This document shows, piece by piece, positions 26,421-36,046 of a DNA stretch of 64,000 nt. A program made the position numbers and the translations under genes. This stretch comes from Betaproteobacteria bacterium (lineage in GTDB: Bacteria; Pseudomonadota; Gammaproteobacteria; Burkholderiales; Casimicrobiaceae): NCBI GenBank assembly GCA_013298765.1, contig JAAFJA010000015.1:1-64000 (forward strand). Reading direction: 5' to 3'. Below the pieces are notes generated by a model. It saw only the letters and a list, made by a program, of their open reading frames with translations. It did not search any database and was not told where the DNA came from. The stretch's first letter is position 1; every line of letters begins with the position of its first letter.

Positions 26421-26834
26421 GTGGCTATCAGTCTGCAGGAATACCAAACGAGCTATCTACCGCTTGCCTATGCTCATCTGGCAACGGTAATACCGGCGTT
26501 CGCGATTGGCACCTACATGATGATCGCAAGAAAAGGCGATCGCTTCCACCGCTTGCTCGGAAAAGGCTACATGTTGTTGATGCTGACGACGGCCGCGATC
26601 ACGCTTTTCATGCCAGCCTTGGTCGGCCCGCGTCTACTCAATCACTTCGGGTTTATTCACCTCTTTAGCGTGCTCACGATTTGGTCTGTTCCAAAGGCCT
26701 ATGTCGCCGCCCGCAAGCACGACATCAAGTCGCACCGATCCTCAATGATTGGGCTCTACGTCGGCGGACTGATCATCGCCGGTGGATTTGCGTTTATGCC
26801 AGGCCGGCTGTTGCACACGTGGCTTTTTGCTTGA
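26421..26834 (+). CDS. Four-helix membrane protein, DUF2306-like
   Basis: The 137-residue protein has four hydrophobic segments (about 15-35, 47-68, 75-95, 108-130) with histidines near helix ends (AYAHL, HRLLGKGYM, KSHRSSMIG), as in the DUF2306 family of small inner-membrane proteins of unknown function, some of which may bind haem. The start is GTG after GGAG. It interrupts the usual msrP-msrQ order and is flanked by GCTGAATAAG direct repeats. A role in electron delivery is conceivable but unsupported. Confidence 0.75.
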   Translation: MAISLQEYQTSYLPLAYAHLATVIPAFAIGTYMMIARKGDRFHRLLGKGYMLLMLTTAAITLFMPALVGPRLLNHFGFIHLFSVLTIWSVPKAYVAARKHDIKSHRSSMIGLYVGGLIIAGGFAFMPGRLLHTWLFA

Positions 26835-26992
26835 TTCTCGCGTCTTAGCGAAACGCTGAATAAGCCTCCGTAACTTGACTCGCAAAGGGGGCAAGGTCGA
26901 TGTTTCGCGTTTTCCTGGTAAAGACCTAAAACGCTGAAACTTTTGTGCGTTAATCTGCGAATCCACAGAGGTCAACATTCAAGTTAACCAGC

Positions 26993-27604
26993 GTGTCGAA
27001 TTTGCGTTCACCTTCACAAGCGTTTGTAAAGCGCGCCAAATGGCTACTCATCGCGCTCGCCGCGTTGCCCTTTCTTCGAATGGCGATTGGCGCACCGTTG
27101 GGGTGGTTGGGTGCCAATCCCATTGAGTTCATCACGCGTTCGACAGGAACGTGGACGATTGTGGCGTTGGTCGCCACGCTCGCCATCACACCCCTGCGCC
27201 GGGCGTTGAATTGGCCATGGCTCGTGCGGCTACGCCGCACCGCTGGGCTCATTACGTTTTTCTATGCATTCCTGCATTTCATGACGTGGCTTTGGTTGGA
27301 TCGCTTCTTCGATTGGAACGATATCGTGAAAGACATCGCGAAGCGGCCCTTCATCACAGTGGGGTTCGCGGCGTTTGTGTTGTTGATTCCGCTGGCGATC
27401 ACGTCAAACAATGCTTCGATCAAGAAGCTTGGCGCAGCCACTTGGCAGCGATTGCATTCGGCGGTGTACTTCATAGCAATCCTCGCAAGTCTGCATTTCA
27501 TCTGGCTCGCTCGGCGTAATCCGAATGAGCCGTATGTGTATGCCGCGATCTTCGCGCTCCTGCTCGGCGCGCGAATTTACTGGAAGTACCGCAAAAGTGA
27601 ATAA
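26993..27604 (+). CDS. msrQ: Haem-binding membrane subunit of MsrPQ
   Basis: The 203-residue protein has about six membrane helices and the ferric-reductase-like pattern of MsrQ/YedZ, with histidines in YAFLHFMTWLW, WQRLHSAVYF and ASLHFIW able to hold b haem. It passes electrons from the quinone pool to periplasmic MsrP. Its GTG start lies about 160 bp after the DUF2306-like gene, and a hairpin (27615-27639) follows its stop. The pair with msrP, 0.9 kb upstream, is functionally clear despite the gap. Confidence 0.92.
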   Translation: MSNLRSPSQAFVKRAKWLLIALAALPFLRMAIGAPLGWLGANPIEFITRSTGTWTIVALVATLAITPLRRALNWPWLVRLRRTAGLITFFYAFLHFMTWLWLDRFFDWNDIVKDIAKRPFITVGFAAFVLLIPLAITSNNASIKKLGAATWQRLHSAVYFIAILASLHFIWLARRNPNEPYVYAAIFALLLGARIYWKYRKSE

Positions 27605-27614
27605 GAAATAGCCC

Positions 27615-27639
27615 GTAGCCCTCAATTAATTAGGGCTAC
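27615..27639. terminator. Hairpin after msrQ, without T-run
   Basis: GTAGCCCT and AGGGCTAC form a perfect 8-bp stem around an AT-rich loop, just past the msrQ stop. A T-run is missing, so termination is uncertain. It resembles other TAGCCC hairpins in the window (42701, 47755, 54247). Confidence 0.45.
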
Positions 27640-27874
27640 GAGACTAAACGCGCGTTATCAATGTTTAATCTAAACAGTACCTAGCCCCAATATATGAATG
27701 GGTTACGCTTTGTTTTTATTAAGCGCATCGGTGGGGTTACTTACCCGCATGCCGATTGCGCAATACCGAAAAGGCATTCGCGCTAGCCTTTGTCGCCGTA
27801 AATTTCTAGCATTCAGCATCGTAGTTTTTTCTTCGCCGCGCGCTACCCGCGGGGCGGCGAGTTGAGTGCACACC

Positions 27875-29170
27875 ATGCGCGTTTTAGTTCTCGGAGCCGG
27901 TATCCTCGGCGTCCACACAGCCTACTTCCTTCGTCAACGTGGCTATGAGGTAACGGTTGTTGATCGCCAGCCCGGCCCGGCGCTGGAAACCAGTTTTGCC
28001 AACGGCTCACAGATATCGGTGAGCCAATCTGATCCGTGGGCCTCGCCCGCTGCGCCGCTCAAAGTGCTCAAGTGGCTTGGCAAAGAAGATGCGCCGCTGC
28101 TTTTTCGTCTGAAGATGGATCCGAATCAGTGGCGGTGGGGCTTACGTTTTCTCTACGAATGTTTACCCAGTCGCACCGAGCACAACACGCTGATGGCGAT
28201 GCGCCTTTCTGAATATTCGCGTCGCACGCTGCAAGCGCTGCGCCGCGAAACGGGCATCGCGTACGATCATGCCGAAGCCGGAATCATGATGATTCACTCG
28301 ACGCAGAAGAGTTTCGAGGCGGCGGCCGAAGGCGCGCAACTGTTGATTCGTAACGGTGAACGTCGCGATGTGCTTTCTGTTGCTGAGGCGGTGAAGATTG
28401 AACCAGCGCTTGCGCACACCGCGCCCACACTCGCAGGTGCGATCTACGCACCGCACGACGAATCGGGCGATGCCTACAAATTCACGCTCGCACTTGCTGA
28501 GCGCACGGCCAAGATGGGAGTCGAATTTCGCTACGGTACGACCGTTGAGCGAATCGAAAAATCAGGCGGCGAGGTCAGCGGCGTGGTCGTGAAATCCGAC
28601 AAAGGCGGAGTAACGCTCAAGGCCGACGCGTATGTGGTTGCGCTGGGCTCGTATTCGCCTGCGATGTTGAGCGGCGTCGGTGTCGATGCGCTCGTTTATC
28701 CCGCCAAGGGCTACAGCGCAACTTTGCCTATTGCGAAACCCAAAAACGCACCGAAAGGCTCCATCACCGACGACGAAATGAAAGTGGTGTTCACCACGAT
28801 CGGTGATCGTTTGCGCATTGCAGGCACGGCGGAATTGAATGGCTTCAATTTGGATCTCAACACGGTGCGTTGCGAAGCTTTGACCAAGCGCGCGAAACAT
28901 CATTTCCCCGATCTTTGCAAATGGGACGAAGTGCAGTATTGGACGGGGCTGCGCCCGGCCACGCCCTCGAATTTGCCGATTATTGGTCAGACAAAAGTAA
29001 AAAACCTCTACATCAATACCGGCCACGGCACACTCGGCTGGACGGAAGGCCCCGGCTCCGCAAAAGCGCTCGCCGACATCATCGCGGGCGAAGTGCCAGA
29101 AGTGGACTACGCATTTTTAAACGCCCCGGTTCGTACAATCGGCGGGTCCACCACTCCGAAAACTGCTTAA
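27875..29170 (+). CDS. dadA: D-amino acid dehydrogenase small subunit-like (second DadA)
   Basis: The 431-residue flavoprotein matches DadA: FAD motif GAGILGVHTAYFL, SFANGSQISVSQSDPW, WTGLRPATPSNLPIIG and GHGTLGWTEGPGSAK. It should oxidise D-alanine and related D-amino acids to keto acids, feeding electrons to the respiratory chain. It starts the operon dadA-dacA-dat-ybeD-lipB-lipA; the next two genes make or remove D-alanine, which supports the assignment. No riboswitch is seen upstream, in contrast to the paralogue at 7964-9304. ATG 27875 was chosen over an in-frame GTG three codons earlier. Confidence 0.92.
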   Translation: MRVLVLGAGILGVHTAYFLRQRGYEVTVVDRQPGPALETSFANGSQISVSQSDPWASPAAPLKVLKWLGKEDAPLLFRLKMDPNQWRWGLRFLYECLPSRTEHNTLMAMRLSEYSRRTLQALRRETGIAYDHAEAGIMMIHSTQKSFEAAAEGAQLLIRNGERRDVLSVAEAVKIEPALAHTAPTLAGAIYAPHDESGDAYKFTLALAERTAKMGVEFRYGTTVERIEKSGGEVSGVVVKSDKGGVTLKADAYVVALGSYSPAMLSGVGVDALVYPAKGYSATLPIAKPKNAPKGSITDDEMKVVFTTIGDRLRIAGTAELNGFNLDLNTVRCEALTKRAKHHFPDLCKWDEVQYWTGLRPATPSNLPIIGQTKVKNLYINTGHGTLGWTEGPGSAKALADIIAGEVPEVDYAFLNAPVRTIGGSTTPKTA

Positions 29171-30376
29171 GTGAATTTCAAGAAACCACTCGCTGCGACG
29201 CTGATCGCTGCGCAAATGCTCGCTCCGCTCACCGCAATGGTGAGCCAAGGCGCATCGGCTCAGCCTGCAGCGGCACCCGCTGCCGAGAATGTAGCCGTGG
29301 TGCTTGCCCCACCCTTCATCAACGCGCCATCGTATTTAGCGGTCGAGGCAACGAGTGGACAGGTGATCGCAGAAGTCAATGCAAAAGCGCGGCGCGATCC
29401 CGCTTCGCTCACCAAATTGATGACCGCATTCATCGTTTTTGATGCGCTCTACCAAAAGCAGATCAACCTGGGCCAGCGCTTGCGCATGCCAGAGCGCGCG
29501 TGGAAAACCGACGGCGCACGCCTCAATTTGCCGCCAGGCACGCCAGCAACGGCCGAAGATCTTGTGCGCGGAATGTTGATTCATTCCGCTAACGACGCTG
29601 CAGTGGCGCTTGCGATCGCTGTGGCTGGAAACGAAGGTGAATTCATTGCGCGCATGAATCGCGAAGCCAAGCGGTTGGGCATGACAGACACAAATTTCCT
29701 CAACCCAACCGGGTTGTCGCAACAAGGCCATTACTCGACCGCACACGATCTAACCGTGCTTTCGCTCGCGATCATGCGTGAATATCCGCAGTTTTTACGC
29801 TTTTTCAGCGAGAAGAGCTTCACTATCGGAACTTCAACCTACGAGAACCGAAATCGCCTTCTATTCACTGATCCCACCGTTGATGGACTAAAAACCGGGT
29901 TCACCGACGCCGCTGGCTATTGCCTCGCGGCGACGGTGAAGCGCGGGCCACGGCGCGTGCTCGCCGTGATGCTCGGCGCACCATCGGAGGCCGCGCGCTT
30001 GGGCGAAATGCAAAAGCTGATCGATTGGGCGTTCACCGCGTATGAGCCGCGCCAGTTCTACGAAGCGAGAAAGCCTATTCAGCAGTTGCAGGTATGGAAG
30101 TCGACCGTGGATGCGATTCCGATTGGGTTTCGCGATGATGTTGTCGCGATCAATGTGGCCGGCAAAACGCATGAGATTACGACAGAGCTCACCATCCCTG
30201 AGCCTGCCTTTGGCCCGCTCCAGTCAGGTGACAAAGTGGGCACGCTGAAAGTAAAGCGCTCTGGAAATTTGCTCTACGAGCGAGATGTGATCGCGTTCGA
30301 ATCCGCGCCAGCCGCGCCCATGTGGAAGCGCATGTGGCACAGCGTATTGTTGTTCTTCAAAGGTTTGTTCAAATGA
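29171..30376 (+). CDS. dacA: D-alanyl-D-alanine carboxypeptidase (PBP5/6 type)
   Basis: The 401-residue penicillin-binding protein carries the catalytic triplet of motifs: SLTK (PASLTKLMTAF), SAN (IHSANDAAVAL) and KTG (DGLKTGFTDAAGYC). A signal peptide is followed by the PBP5 C-terminal domain and an amphipathic end (WKRMWHSVLLFFKGLFK) that anchors it to the outer face of the inner membrane. It trims terminal D-alanine from murein peptides, the substrate of the flanking D-amino acid enzymes. Its GTG starts directly after the dadA stop, and its stop overlaps dat by ATGA. Confidence 0.95.
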   Translation: MNFKKPLAATLIAAQMLAPLTAMVSQGASAQPAAAPAAENVAVVLAPPFINAPSYLAVEATSGQVIAEVNAKARRDPASLTKLMTAFIVFDALYQKQINLGQRLRMPERAWKTDGARLNLPPGTPATAEDLVRGMLIHSANDAAVALAIAVAGNEGEFIARMNREAKRLGMTDTNFLNPTGLSQQGHYSTAHDLTVLSLAIMREYPQFLRFFSEKSFTIGTSTYENRNRLLFTDPTVDGLKTGFTDAAGYCLAATVKRGPRRVLAVMLGAPSEAARLGEMQKLIDWAFTAYEPRQFYEARKPIQQLQVWKSTVDAIPIGFRDDVVAINVAGKTHEITTELTIPEPAFGPLQSGDKVGTLKVKRSGNLLYERDVIAFESAPAAPMWKRMWHSVLLFFKGLFK

Positions 30377-31218
30377 TTTTTCTCAACGGCGAATGGATGC
30401 CGATTGAAAACGCAAAAGTGAGCGTGCTCGATCGCGGCTTCATCTATGGTGACGGTGTTTATGAATACGTGCCGGTGATCAACCGCAAGCCGTATCGTTT
30501 GCTGCCGCATTTGATTCGCCTGGACAATTCGTGCAAAGAAATCGGACTGAAGAACCCGTACACGATTGAACAATGGACAGCGATCGTCAATGAGATCATC
30601 GCCAAGCAACCGTTCGACGATCAAGGCGTGTACTGGCAGGTCACGCGCGGGGTCGCGAAGCGCGATCACACATTTCCGAAAGGCGTTGAGCCCACGGTAT
30701 TCATGATGTCGAATCCGTTGCCGAAGCTCTCGCAAGAGCAAATCGATAACGGCGTTGCCTGCTACACCTATCCCGATCTGCGCTGGCATCGCTGCCACAT
30801 CAAATCGATTTCGCTCTTGGGCAATGTGCTTGCGCGTCAGCACTCCGCAGATCAAGGCGGCGTTGAGTGCGTGATGATTCGCGACGGCTTTATGACCGAA
30901 GCGTCGTCCTCAAATGTGTTTTGCGTGTTTGGAGACACCATTGTCTCGCCACCCAAGGACAATCACATCTTGGGCGGCATCACCCTTGATGGCGTGATGG
31001 AGCTGGCAGAGAAAAGCGGCTTCAAACTTGTCGTGCGCCCGGTCTCAGAAGCCGAGATGTGGCAGGCCGACGAGATGTGGCTTTCTTCATCGAGCAAAGG
31101 CGTGCTCGCGATCACCGCGCTTGACGATAAACCCGTCGGAAATGCCGCCCACAAAGGCAAACCGGGGCCGATGTTTAAGAAGATGTTTGCGGTGATCCGA
31201 AAAGACATGGGACTTTAA
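30373..31218 (+). CDS. dat: D-amino-acid transaminase
   Basis: The 281-residue PLP enzyme belongs to the branched-chain/D-amino acid aminotransferase fold. The PLP lysine is in HIKSISLLGNVLARQ and the phosphate-binding part in GFMTEASSSNVF. FLNGEWMPIENAKVSVLDRGFIYGDGVYEYV is the usual N-terminus. Together with dadA and dacA it interconverts D-alanine and D-glutamate. The ATG at 30373 overlaps the dacA stop; the frame upstream of it lies inside dacA and was rejected. YbeD and lipoate genes follow in the same orientation. Confidence 0.93.
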   Translation: MIFLNGEWMPIENAKVSVLDRGFIYGDGVYEYVPVINRKPYRLLPHLIRLDNSCKEIGLKNPYTIEQWTAIVNEIIAKQPFDDQGVYWQVTRGVAKRDHTFPKGVEPTVFMMSNPLPKLSQEQIDNGVACYTYPDLRWHRCHIKSISLLGNVLARQHSADQGGVECVMIRDGFMTEASSSNVFCVFGDTIVSPPKDNHILGGITLDGVMELAEKSGFKLVVRPVSEAEMWQADEMWLSSSSKGVLAITALDDKPVGNAAHKGKPGPMFKKMFAVIRKDMGL

Positions 31219-31251
31219 CTCCACCGTTTTGCCCGCATATTTGCATCGATC

Positions 31252-31548
31252 ATGAGTACCGACCCACGCCGCAGCCCGATTCCTGAAGGGCGCGATACCA
31301 ATTTCGAATTCCCGACCGAGTATCCGCTCAAGGTCGCAGGGAAGAATTTGCCGACACTTGAATCGACGGTCATTACGATCGTGAGTAAACACGTCGAAGA
31401 CTTTGATGCAACCACCGTCACCGTGCGTGAATCCAAAGGTGGGAAATACCTCGCTGTGTCCGTTTCTTTTACGGCAAGATCGAAAAATCAGCTAGATTCG
31501 ATTTATACCGAATTGACCGGTCATGCCGATATTGTTTGGGCGCTGTAG
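31252..31548 (+). CDS. ybeD: YbeD/DUF493 family protein
   Basis: The 98-residue protein matches the YbeD (DUF493) family, a ferredoxin-like ACT-related fold of unconfirmed function that commonly sits between dac/dat and lip genes. Landmarks are the FPTEYPLKVAGK start of the domain and VSVSFTARSKNQLDSIYTELTGH at the end. It lies 33 bp after dat and 34 bp before lipB, in one operon. A regulatory or ligand-sensing role in lipoate metabolism has been suggested by context only. Confidence 0.92.
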   Translation: MSTDPRRSPIPEGRDTNFEFPTEYPLKVAGKNLPTLESTVITIVSKHVEDFDATTVTVRESKGGKYLAVSVSFTARSKNQLDSIYTELTGHADIVWAL

Positions 31549-31582
31549 CCTGTAGCTGTCTTCCCATATAACCGACACCCCC

Positions 31583-32194
31583 GTGAAAATTCGCGCCCTT
31601 GGACGAGTCGACTACGAATCGACGTGGCAGCAAATGCGCGACTTCACCGACGCGCGCACGAGCGAGAGCGAAGATGAACTCTGGATCGTCGAACACGATC
31701 CGGTATTCACTCAAGGCATCGCCGGCAAAGCGGAACATCTGCTGATCAATCCAGCAAGCATTCCGGTGGTCAAAACTGATCGTGGCGGGCAGATCACGTA
31801 TCACGGGCCGGGGCAAACAGTTGTTTACGTGTTGTTCGATCTAAAACGTGCGGGATACGGTGTGCGCGAGCTTGTGGTTCGCATCGAAAACGCGGTGATC
31901 GCCGTGCTTCGCGAGTTGGATGTCGAGGCCTATGGCAAGCGTGACGCGCCTGGTGTGTATGTGAACGACGCGAAGATTGCCTCGCTCGGTTTGAAGATTC
32001 GCAACGGTCGTAGCTATCACGGCGTGGCGCTGAATGTGAACATGGATCTTGTGCCGTTTTCGTTCATCAATCCCTGCGGTTATGAAGGGCTTCGCGTCAC
32101 TCATCTACATGACTTCGGCGTTGATCTCCCTGCAAACGACGTGGGAACAACGCTTTCAGCGCATTTGGTGACAGCGCTCACCGCACCCGCGTGA
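31583..32194 (+). CDS. lipB: Lipoyl(octanoyl) transferase
   Basis: The 203-residue enzyme moves octanoyl from ACP to lipoyl domains of 2-oxoacid dehydrogenases and the glycine cleavage system. It has the family signatures [29 protein letters not shown] with its catalytic lysine, and the cysteine in NPCGYEGL. The start codon is GTG at 31583. lipA follows after 12 bp, completing the lipoate pathway. Confidence 0.95.
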   Translation: MKIRALGRVDYESTWQQMRDFTDARTSESEDELWIVEHDPVFTQGIAGKAEHLLINPASIPVVKTDRGGQITYHGPGQTVVYVLFDLKRAGYGVRELVVRIENAVIAVLRELDVEAYGKRDAPGVYVNDAKIASLGLKIRNGRSYHGVALNVNMDLVPFSFINPCGYEGLRVTHLHDFGVDLPANDVGTTLSAHLVTALTAPA

Positions 32195-32206
32195 GAAAAT
32201 TTCGTC

Positions 32207-33193
32207 ATGGATTCCACTGCTGTTACCGATAAGCCCGCGACGACGTTTGACAACTCGGCGGGCACTAAACACAAAGGCGAAGGTAAGACCGCGCGCATTC
32301 CGATCAAGGTTGTGTCGGCGCCGATGCTGCGCAAACCCGAATGGATTCGCGTGAAAGCGCCGACGGGTGAGCATGCCCAGCGCTTCAACGAAATCAAAAA
32401 GATTCTTCGCGAGCATCAGCTGCACACGGTGTGCGAAGAGGCGAGCTGCCCGAACATCGGCGAATGCTTCGGCAAAGGCACGGCGACCTTCATGATCATG
32501 GGCGACATCTGCACGCGTCGCTGCCCGTTTTGCGATGTCGGTCATGGCCGCCCGAATCCGCTCGACGAGAACGAGCCCAAGAATCTGGCGCGAACCATCG
32601 CCGCTATGAAATTGAAATACGTGGTGATCACCAGTGTGGATCGCGACGATTTGCGCGATGGCGGCGCGGGACATTTCGTCGAATGCATCAAGCAAGTTCG
32701 CGAACAATCCCCGCAGACGACGATTGAAGTGCTTGTTCCTGATTTTCGTGGGCGTCTTGATCGCGCGCTGGGTATTCTCGAGGCCGCGCCGCCTGACGTG
32801 ATGAATCACAATCTGGAAACCATTCCGCGCCTTTACAAACAAGCACGCCCCGGCTCTGATTACGCGCACTCGTTGAAGCTGCTCAAAGATTTCAAGGCCA
32901 AGTTTCCGAACGTGCCGACCAAGAGCGGATTGATGGTCGGTTTAGGTGAAACTGACGAAGAAATTCTGCAAACCATGCGCGACATGCGTGAGCACAATAT
33001 CGACATGCTCACCATTGGTCAGTATTTGCAACCGTCAGCGAATCACTTGCCCGTCCTTCGTTATGTTCATCCAGATACCTTCGCCATGTTCGAGCGCGAG
33101 GCGTATGAGATGGGCTTCAAACACGCGGCCGTTGGCGCGATGGTGCGCAGTTCGTACCATGCGGATAAGCAAGCGAGCGAAGTGGTGGGCTAG
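32207..33193 (+). CDS. lipA: Lipoyl synthase
   Basis: The 328-residue radical-SAM enzyme inserts two sulfurs into protein-bound octanoate. Both iron-sulfur motifs are intact: [12 protein letters not shown] for the auxiliary cluster and CTRRCPFC for the SAM cluster. The C-terminal MVRSSYHAD carries the RSSY serine that ligates the auxiliary cluster. It ends the dadA-to-lipA operon; no clear terminator follows. The N-terminal 35 residues are a variable extension. Confidence 0.96.
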   Translation: MDSTAVTDKPATTFDNSAGTKHKGEGKTARIPIKVVSAPMLRKPEWIRVKAPTGEHAQRFNEIKKILREHQLHTVCEEASCPNIGECFGKGTATFMIMGDICTRRCPFCDVGHGRPNPLDENEPKNLARTIAAMKLKYVVITSVDRDDLRDGGAGHFVECIKQVREQSPQTTIEVLVPDFRGRLDRALGILEAAPPDVMNHNLETIPRLYKQARPGSDYAHSLKLLKDFKAKFPNVPTKSGLMVGLGETDEEILQTMRDMREHNIDMLTIGQYLQPSANHLPVLRYVHPDTFAMFEREAYEMGFKHAAVGAMVRSSYHADKQASEVVG

Positions 33194-33307
33194 CCAGCGA
33201 ACCGCGACGTCGTTTCATCTGAGCTAGCGCTCAACGCTCGGTCTTTAGTTTGCACGAGAGTGTGCGCGCAGCGCGTGACAAAACTCTTTTTCGACTCTGT
33301 TTGACCA

Positions 33308-33345
33308 GTCAGCCCACCGTCAGCGAACGGTCAGTCCGCGGTCAG
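33308..33345. promoter_or_regulatory. Four GTCAG motifs at exact 11-bp spacing
   Basis: GTCAG occurs at 33308, 33319, 33330 and 33341, a strict 11-bp period with unlike spacers, about 50 bp upstream of yjcH. Sites one helical turn apart suggest cooperative binding of a regulator on one face of DNA. Confidence 0.55.
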
Positions 33346-33393
33346 TGAACCCCGGGATACTCCTTACTCGTTAACCCAGAGAAGGAGTTCACC

Positions 33394-33702
33394 ATGCCCG
33401 ACAAGCTCATTGAGAAAGTCAGGAATAACGAGAAGTACAAGACGCTCAAAGCGCGGCGAAACTCGTTTGCCTGGGCGCTCACCATTACGATGTTGGTCGT
33501 TTACTACGGCTACATCGCTCTGATTGCATTCAACAAGCCGTTTCTTTCGCAGAAACTCGGCTCGGGCGTGACCACCATCGGTATTCCCATCGGAATGGCG
33601 GTGATCGTGTTTACGATCCTCATCACGGGACTCTACGTGCGCCGCGCGAACAAAGAGTTCGATGCACTCACTCGCGACATCTTGAAGGAGACCGGGCAAT
33701 GA
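33394..33702 (+). CDS. yjcH: DUF485 membrane protein, actP partner
   Basis: The 102-residue protein of the DUF485 family has two membrane helices (about 27-50 and 65-85) and cytoplasmic ends. The ATG follows GAAGGAG, a strong ribosome site. Its stop overlaps the actP ATG (ATGA), the standard yjcH-actP arrangement, and it may assist the symporter. Confidence 0.93.
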   Translation: MPDKLIEKVRNNEKYKTLKARRNSFAWALTITMLVVYYGYIALIAFNKPFLSQKLGSGVTTIGIPIGMAVIVFTILITGLYVRRANKEFDALTRDILKETGQ

Positions 33703-35426
33703 GCGCACGTTTTCTTTCAAAGATTTTTGGCGCAGCGCTCGCGCTCGCCTGTACCGGCGGCGCATTTGCCGCGGGCGCAGACCTCGGGCAAGTGGCCAAG
33801 CAGGCCACGAACTGGACCGCGATTGGAATGTTCGGCCTGTTTGTTGCGGGCACCTTGTGGATCACCAAATGGGCCGCATCCCGCACACGCTCTGCGTCCG
33901 ACTTCTATACCGCAGGCGGCGGCATCACGGGCTTTCAAAATGGCCTAGCGATTGCGGGCGACTACATGTCAGCAGCTTCGTTTCTTGGAATTTCGGCTGC
34001 GGTCATGGCGAGCGGCTATGACGGGCTCATCTACTCAATTGGCTTTTTGGTCGGCTGGCCGATCATTACCTTCTTGATGGCGGAGCGCGTGCGCAACTTG
34101 GGGCGCTACACCTTCGCCGACGTGGTGGCGTATCGCTTCAAGCAGACGCCGGTCCGCGCGTTTGCCGCATCTGGCACGTCGGTCGTGGTGGCCTTCTATT
34201 TGATTGCACAAATGGTTGGCGCGGGTCAGCTCATCAAACTACTTTTCGGCCTGGAATACTGGGTCGCAGTCGTCTTGGTCGGTGGGCTGATGATGGTGTA
34301 TGTGCTCTTCGGTGGGATGACGGCAACCACCTGGGTGCAGATCATCAAGGCGGTGCTTCTGCTTGCAGGCGTCACCTTCATGGCGATCCTGGTTCTGGCG
34401 CAGTTCAGCTTTAGCCCGGAAACCCTTTTCGCAAAAGGGGTAGAGGTCAAAACGACTATTGCTGCAGCCAGCGGAAAAACGGCCGCTGACGCCGCAACAA
34501 TTGGGGCATCAATCATGAATCCGGGTGGATTTGTGAAAGATCCCATCTCCGCGATTAGTTTCGGCATGGCGTTGATGTTCGGCACGGCGGGGCTGCCACA
34601 CATTCTGATGCGTTTCTTCACCGTGCCTGACGCGAAAGAGGCGCGCAAATCTGTGTTCTGGGCAACGACGTGGATCGGATACTTCTACATTCTGATCTTC
34701 ATCATCGGCTTTGGCGCGATCACGCTCGTACTCACCAATCCCGAATTTGCAGATACCGCCAAAGGCGTGATTTTGGGTGGCGCGGGAACGGCCAACATGG
34801 CGGCGGTATTAGTGGCGAAGAGCGTGGGCGGCGACATCTTCTATGGCTTCATCTCTGCTGTCGCCTTCGCAACGATTCTCGCGGTGGTCGCAGGCCTCAC
34901 GCTCTCGGGCGCGTCAGCGGTGTCCCACGATCTGTACGCAACGGTGTTCAAAAAGGGCAAAGCCAGCAGCAAGGCTGAGCTTCGCGTGTCGCGTATTACG
35001 ACTGTCGCGCTGGGCGTTGTCGCGGTGCTGCTTGGCATCGTATTCGAGAAGCAGAACATCGCGTTCATGGTCTCGCTTGCGTTCGCGATTGCGGCATCGG
35101 CTAACTTCCCAGTGCTCTTCATGAGTATGCTGTGGAAAGACTGCACGACGAAGGGCGCAGTAGTCGGCGGCTTCCTCGGGCTGATTTCATCGGTGGGTCT
35201 CACCGTCGTGTCGCCTTCCGTTTGGGAGGCGACCCTTGGATTCCCGAAAGGCAGCGCCTGGTTCCCTTATGCGTCGCCCGCACTTTTCTCCATGTCAATC
35301 GCCTTCGGCGCAATCTGGCTCGTGAGCATTCTCGACAAGAGCGCTCAAGCAGAAAAAGAGCGCGCGGCGTTTGACTCGCAGCAAGTGCGCTCGGAAACGG
35401 GGATCGGTGCCGCAGCCGCGCATTAG
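33699..35426 (+). CDS. actP: Cation/acetate symporter
   Basis: This 575-residue sodium/solute symporter has about 13 membrane helices and begins with a cleavable-looking segment ([20 protein letters not shown]). The SSS-family core includes [27 protein letters not shown] split over helix 1-2, and [17 protein letters not shown]. ActP takes up acetate and other short monocarboxylates with a cation. It is cotranscribed with yjcH, and a strong hairpin terminator follows. The repeated GTCAG motifs upstream may tie it to a regulator. Confidence 0.95.
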   Translation: MSARFLSKIFGAALALACTGGAFAAGADLGQVAKQATNWTAIGMFGLFVAGTLWITKWAASRTRSASDFYTAGGGITGFQNGLAIAGDYMSAASFLGISAAVMASGYDGLIYSIGFLVGWPIITFLMAERVRNLGRYTFADVVAYRFKQTPVRAFAASGTSVVVAFYLIAQMVGAGQLIKLLFGLEYWVAVVLVGGLMMVYVLFGGMTATTWVQIIKAVLLLAGVTFMAILVLAQFSFSPETLFAKGVEVKTTIAAASGKTAADAATIGASIMNPGGFVKDPISAISFGMALMFGTAGLPHILMRFFTVPDAKEARKSVFWATTWIGYFYILIFIIGFGAITLVLTNPEFADTAKGVILGGAGTANMAAVLVAKSVGGDIFYGFISAVAFATILAVVAGLTLSGASAVSHDLYATVFKKGKASSKAELRVSRITTVALGVVAVLLGIVFEKQNIAFMVSLAFAIAASANFPVLFMSMLWKDCTTKGAVVGGFLGLISSVGLTVVSPSVWEATLGFPKGSAWFPYASPALFSMSIAFGAIWLVSILDKSAQAEKERAAFDSQQVRSETGIGAAAAH

Positions 35427-35445
35427 TCCCAGCTATTGACCCAAT

Positions 35446-35479
35446 AAGCCGCTCACGAGGCACCTCGTGGCGGCTTTTT
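35446..35479 (+). terminator. Rho-independent terminator after actP
   Basis: AAGCCGC pairs with GCGGCTT and an inner CACGAGG with CCTCGTG; TTTTT follows. It ends against the stop codon of the convergent VOC gene. Confidence 0.85.
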
Positions 35480-35847
35480 CATTGCCCGGGCGGCTCCCAC
35501 AGCTCAAACTTGTTGCCTTCGAGGTCGTAGCCCCAACCAAAGCGGCCTTGCTCCGATTCCTCAATCCGATCGTCGATACGGATATCCGCCGCGCGCAGCT
35601 GGTCAAGCATGCGATCAAGATTCGCAACGCGCCAATTGATCATCGCGCGCTGGCGAGGCGGCATGTATTCGCTTTTCTCTTCGAAAACACTCCAGTAGGT
35701 CTCTTCGTTTTCGGCATGGACTGTGGTTGCGCCGCCCCATTCCGTGATGTCCACGCCAAGATGACGGTAGTACCACTTTCGAAGCGCTTCCGCATTTTTT
35801 GCGCGAATGAAAACGCCACCGAGTCCGAGCACCTTTTCGCGGGCCAT
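35479..35847 (-). CDS. VOC-family protein (glyoxalase/bleomycin-resistance fold)
   Basis: The 122-residue protein has the paired beta-alpha-beta units of the vicinal oxygen chelate superfamily: LGLGGVFIRAKNAEALRKWYYRHLG at the front and FGWGYDLEGNKFELWEP at the end, where the glutamate is a likely metal ligand. Substrate is unknown. It is transcribed toward actP, just below a membrane protein and a thioredoxin-like gene, with which it forms a tight minus-strand operon (2-bp gap upstream). Confidence 0.88.
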   Translation of the reverse strand: MAREKVLGLGGVFIRAKNAEALRKWYYRHLGVDITEWGGATTVHAENEETYWSVFEEKSEYMPPRQRAMINWRVANLDRMLDQLRAADIRIDDRIEESEQGRFGWGYDLEGNKFELWEPPGQ

Positions 35848-35848
35848 G

Positions 35849-36046
35849 TTATTTCTCGTTCATTAGTTTTTGCAATTTCCGACCGAGCATAAACAGCAAG
35901 CCGGTGCCGACGATCGCACCGCCGACGCCGAAGTAAAGCGGGATCGGTGGAGATTTGGAAAAAAACAAAAACCCCAGCAGGTAGCCGAACGCCCCGCCTG
36001 AAAGTGTTCCCGTCAGAAAACACGCGAAATATAAAAACCAGGTCAT
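35849..36046 (-). CDS. Small hypothetical membrane protein
   Basis: The 65-residue protein contains two hydrophobic helices (about 3-25 and 35-52) with Gly-rich SGGAFGYLLGF and GVGGAIVG. It overlaps the upstream thioredoxin-like gene by 4 bp and ends 2 bp before the VOC gene, so it is translated from a tight operon. No family is recognised; tight spacing supports a real gene. Confidence 0.65.
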   Translation of the reverse strand: MTWFLYFACFLTGTLSGGAFGYLLGFLFFSKSPPIPLYFGVGGAIVGTGLLFMLGRKLQKLMNEK

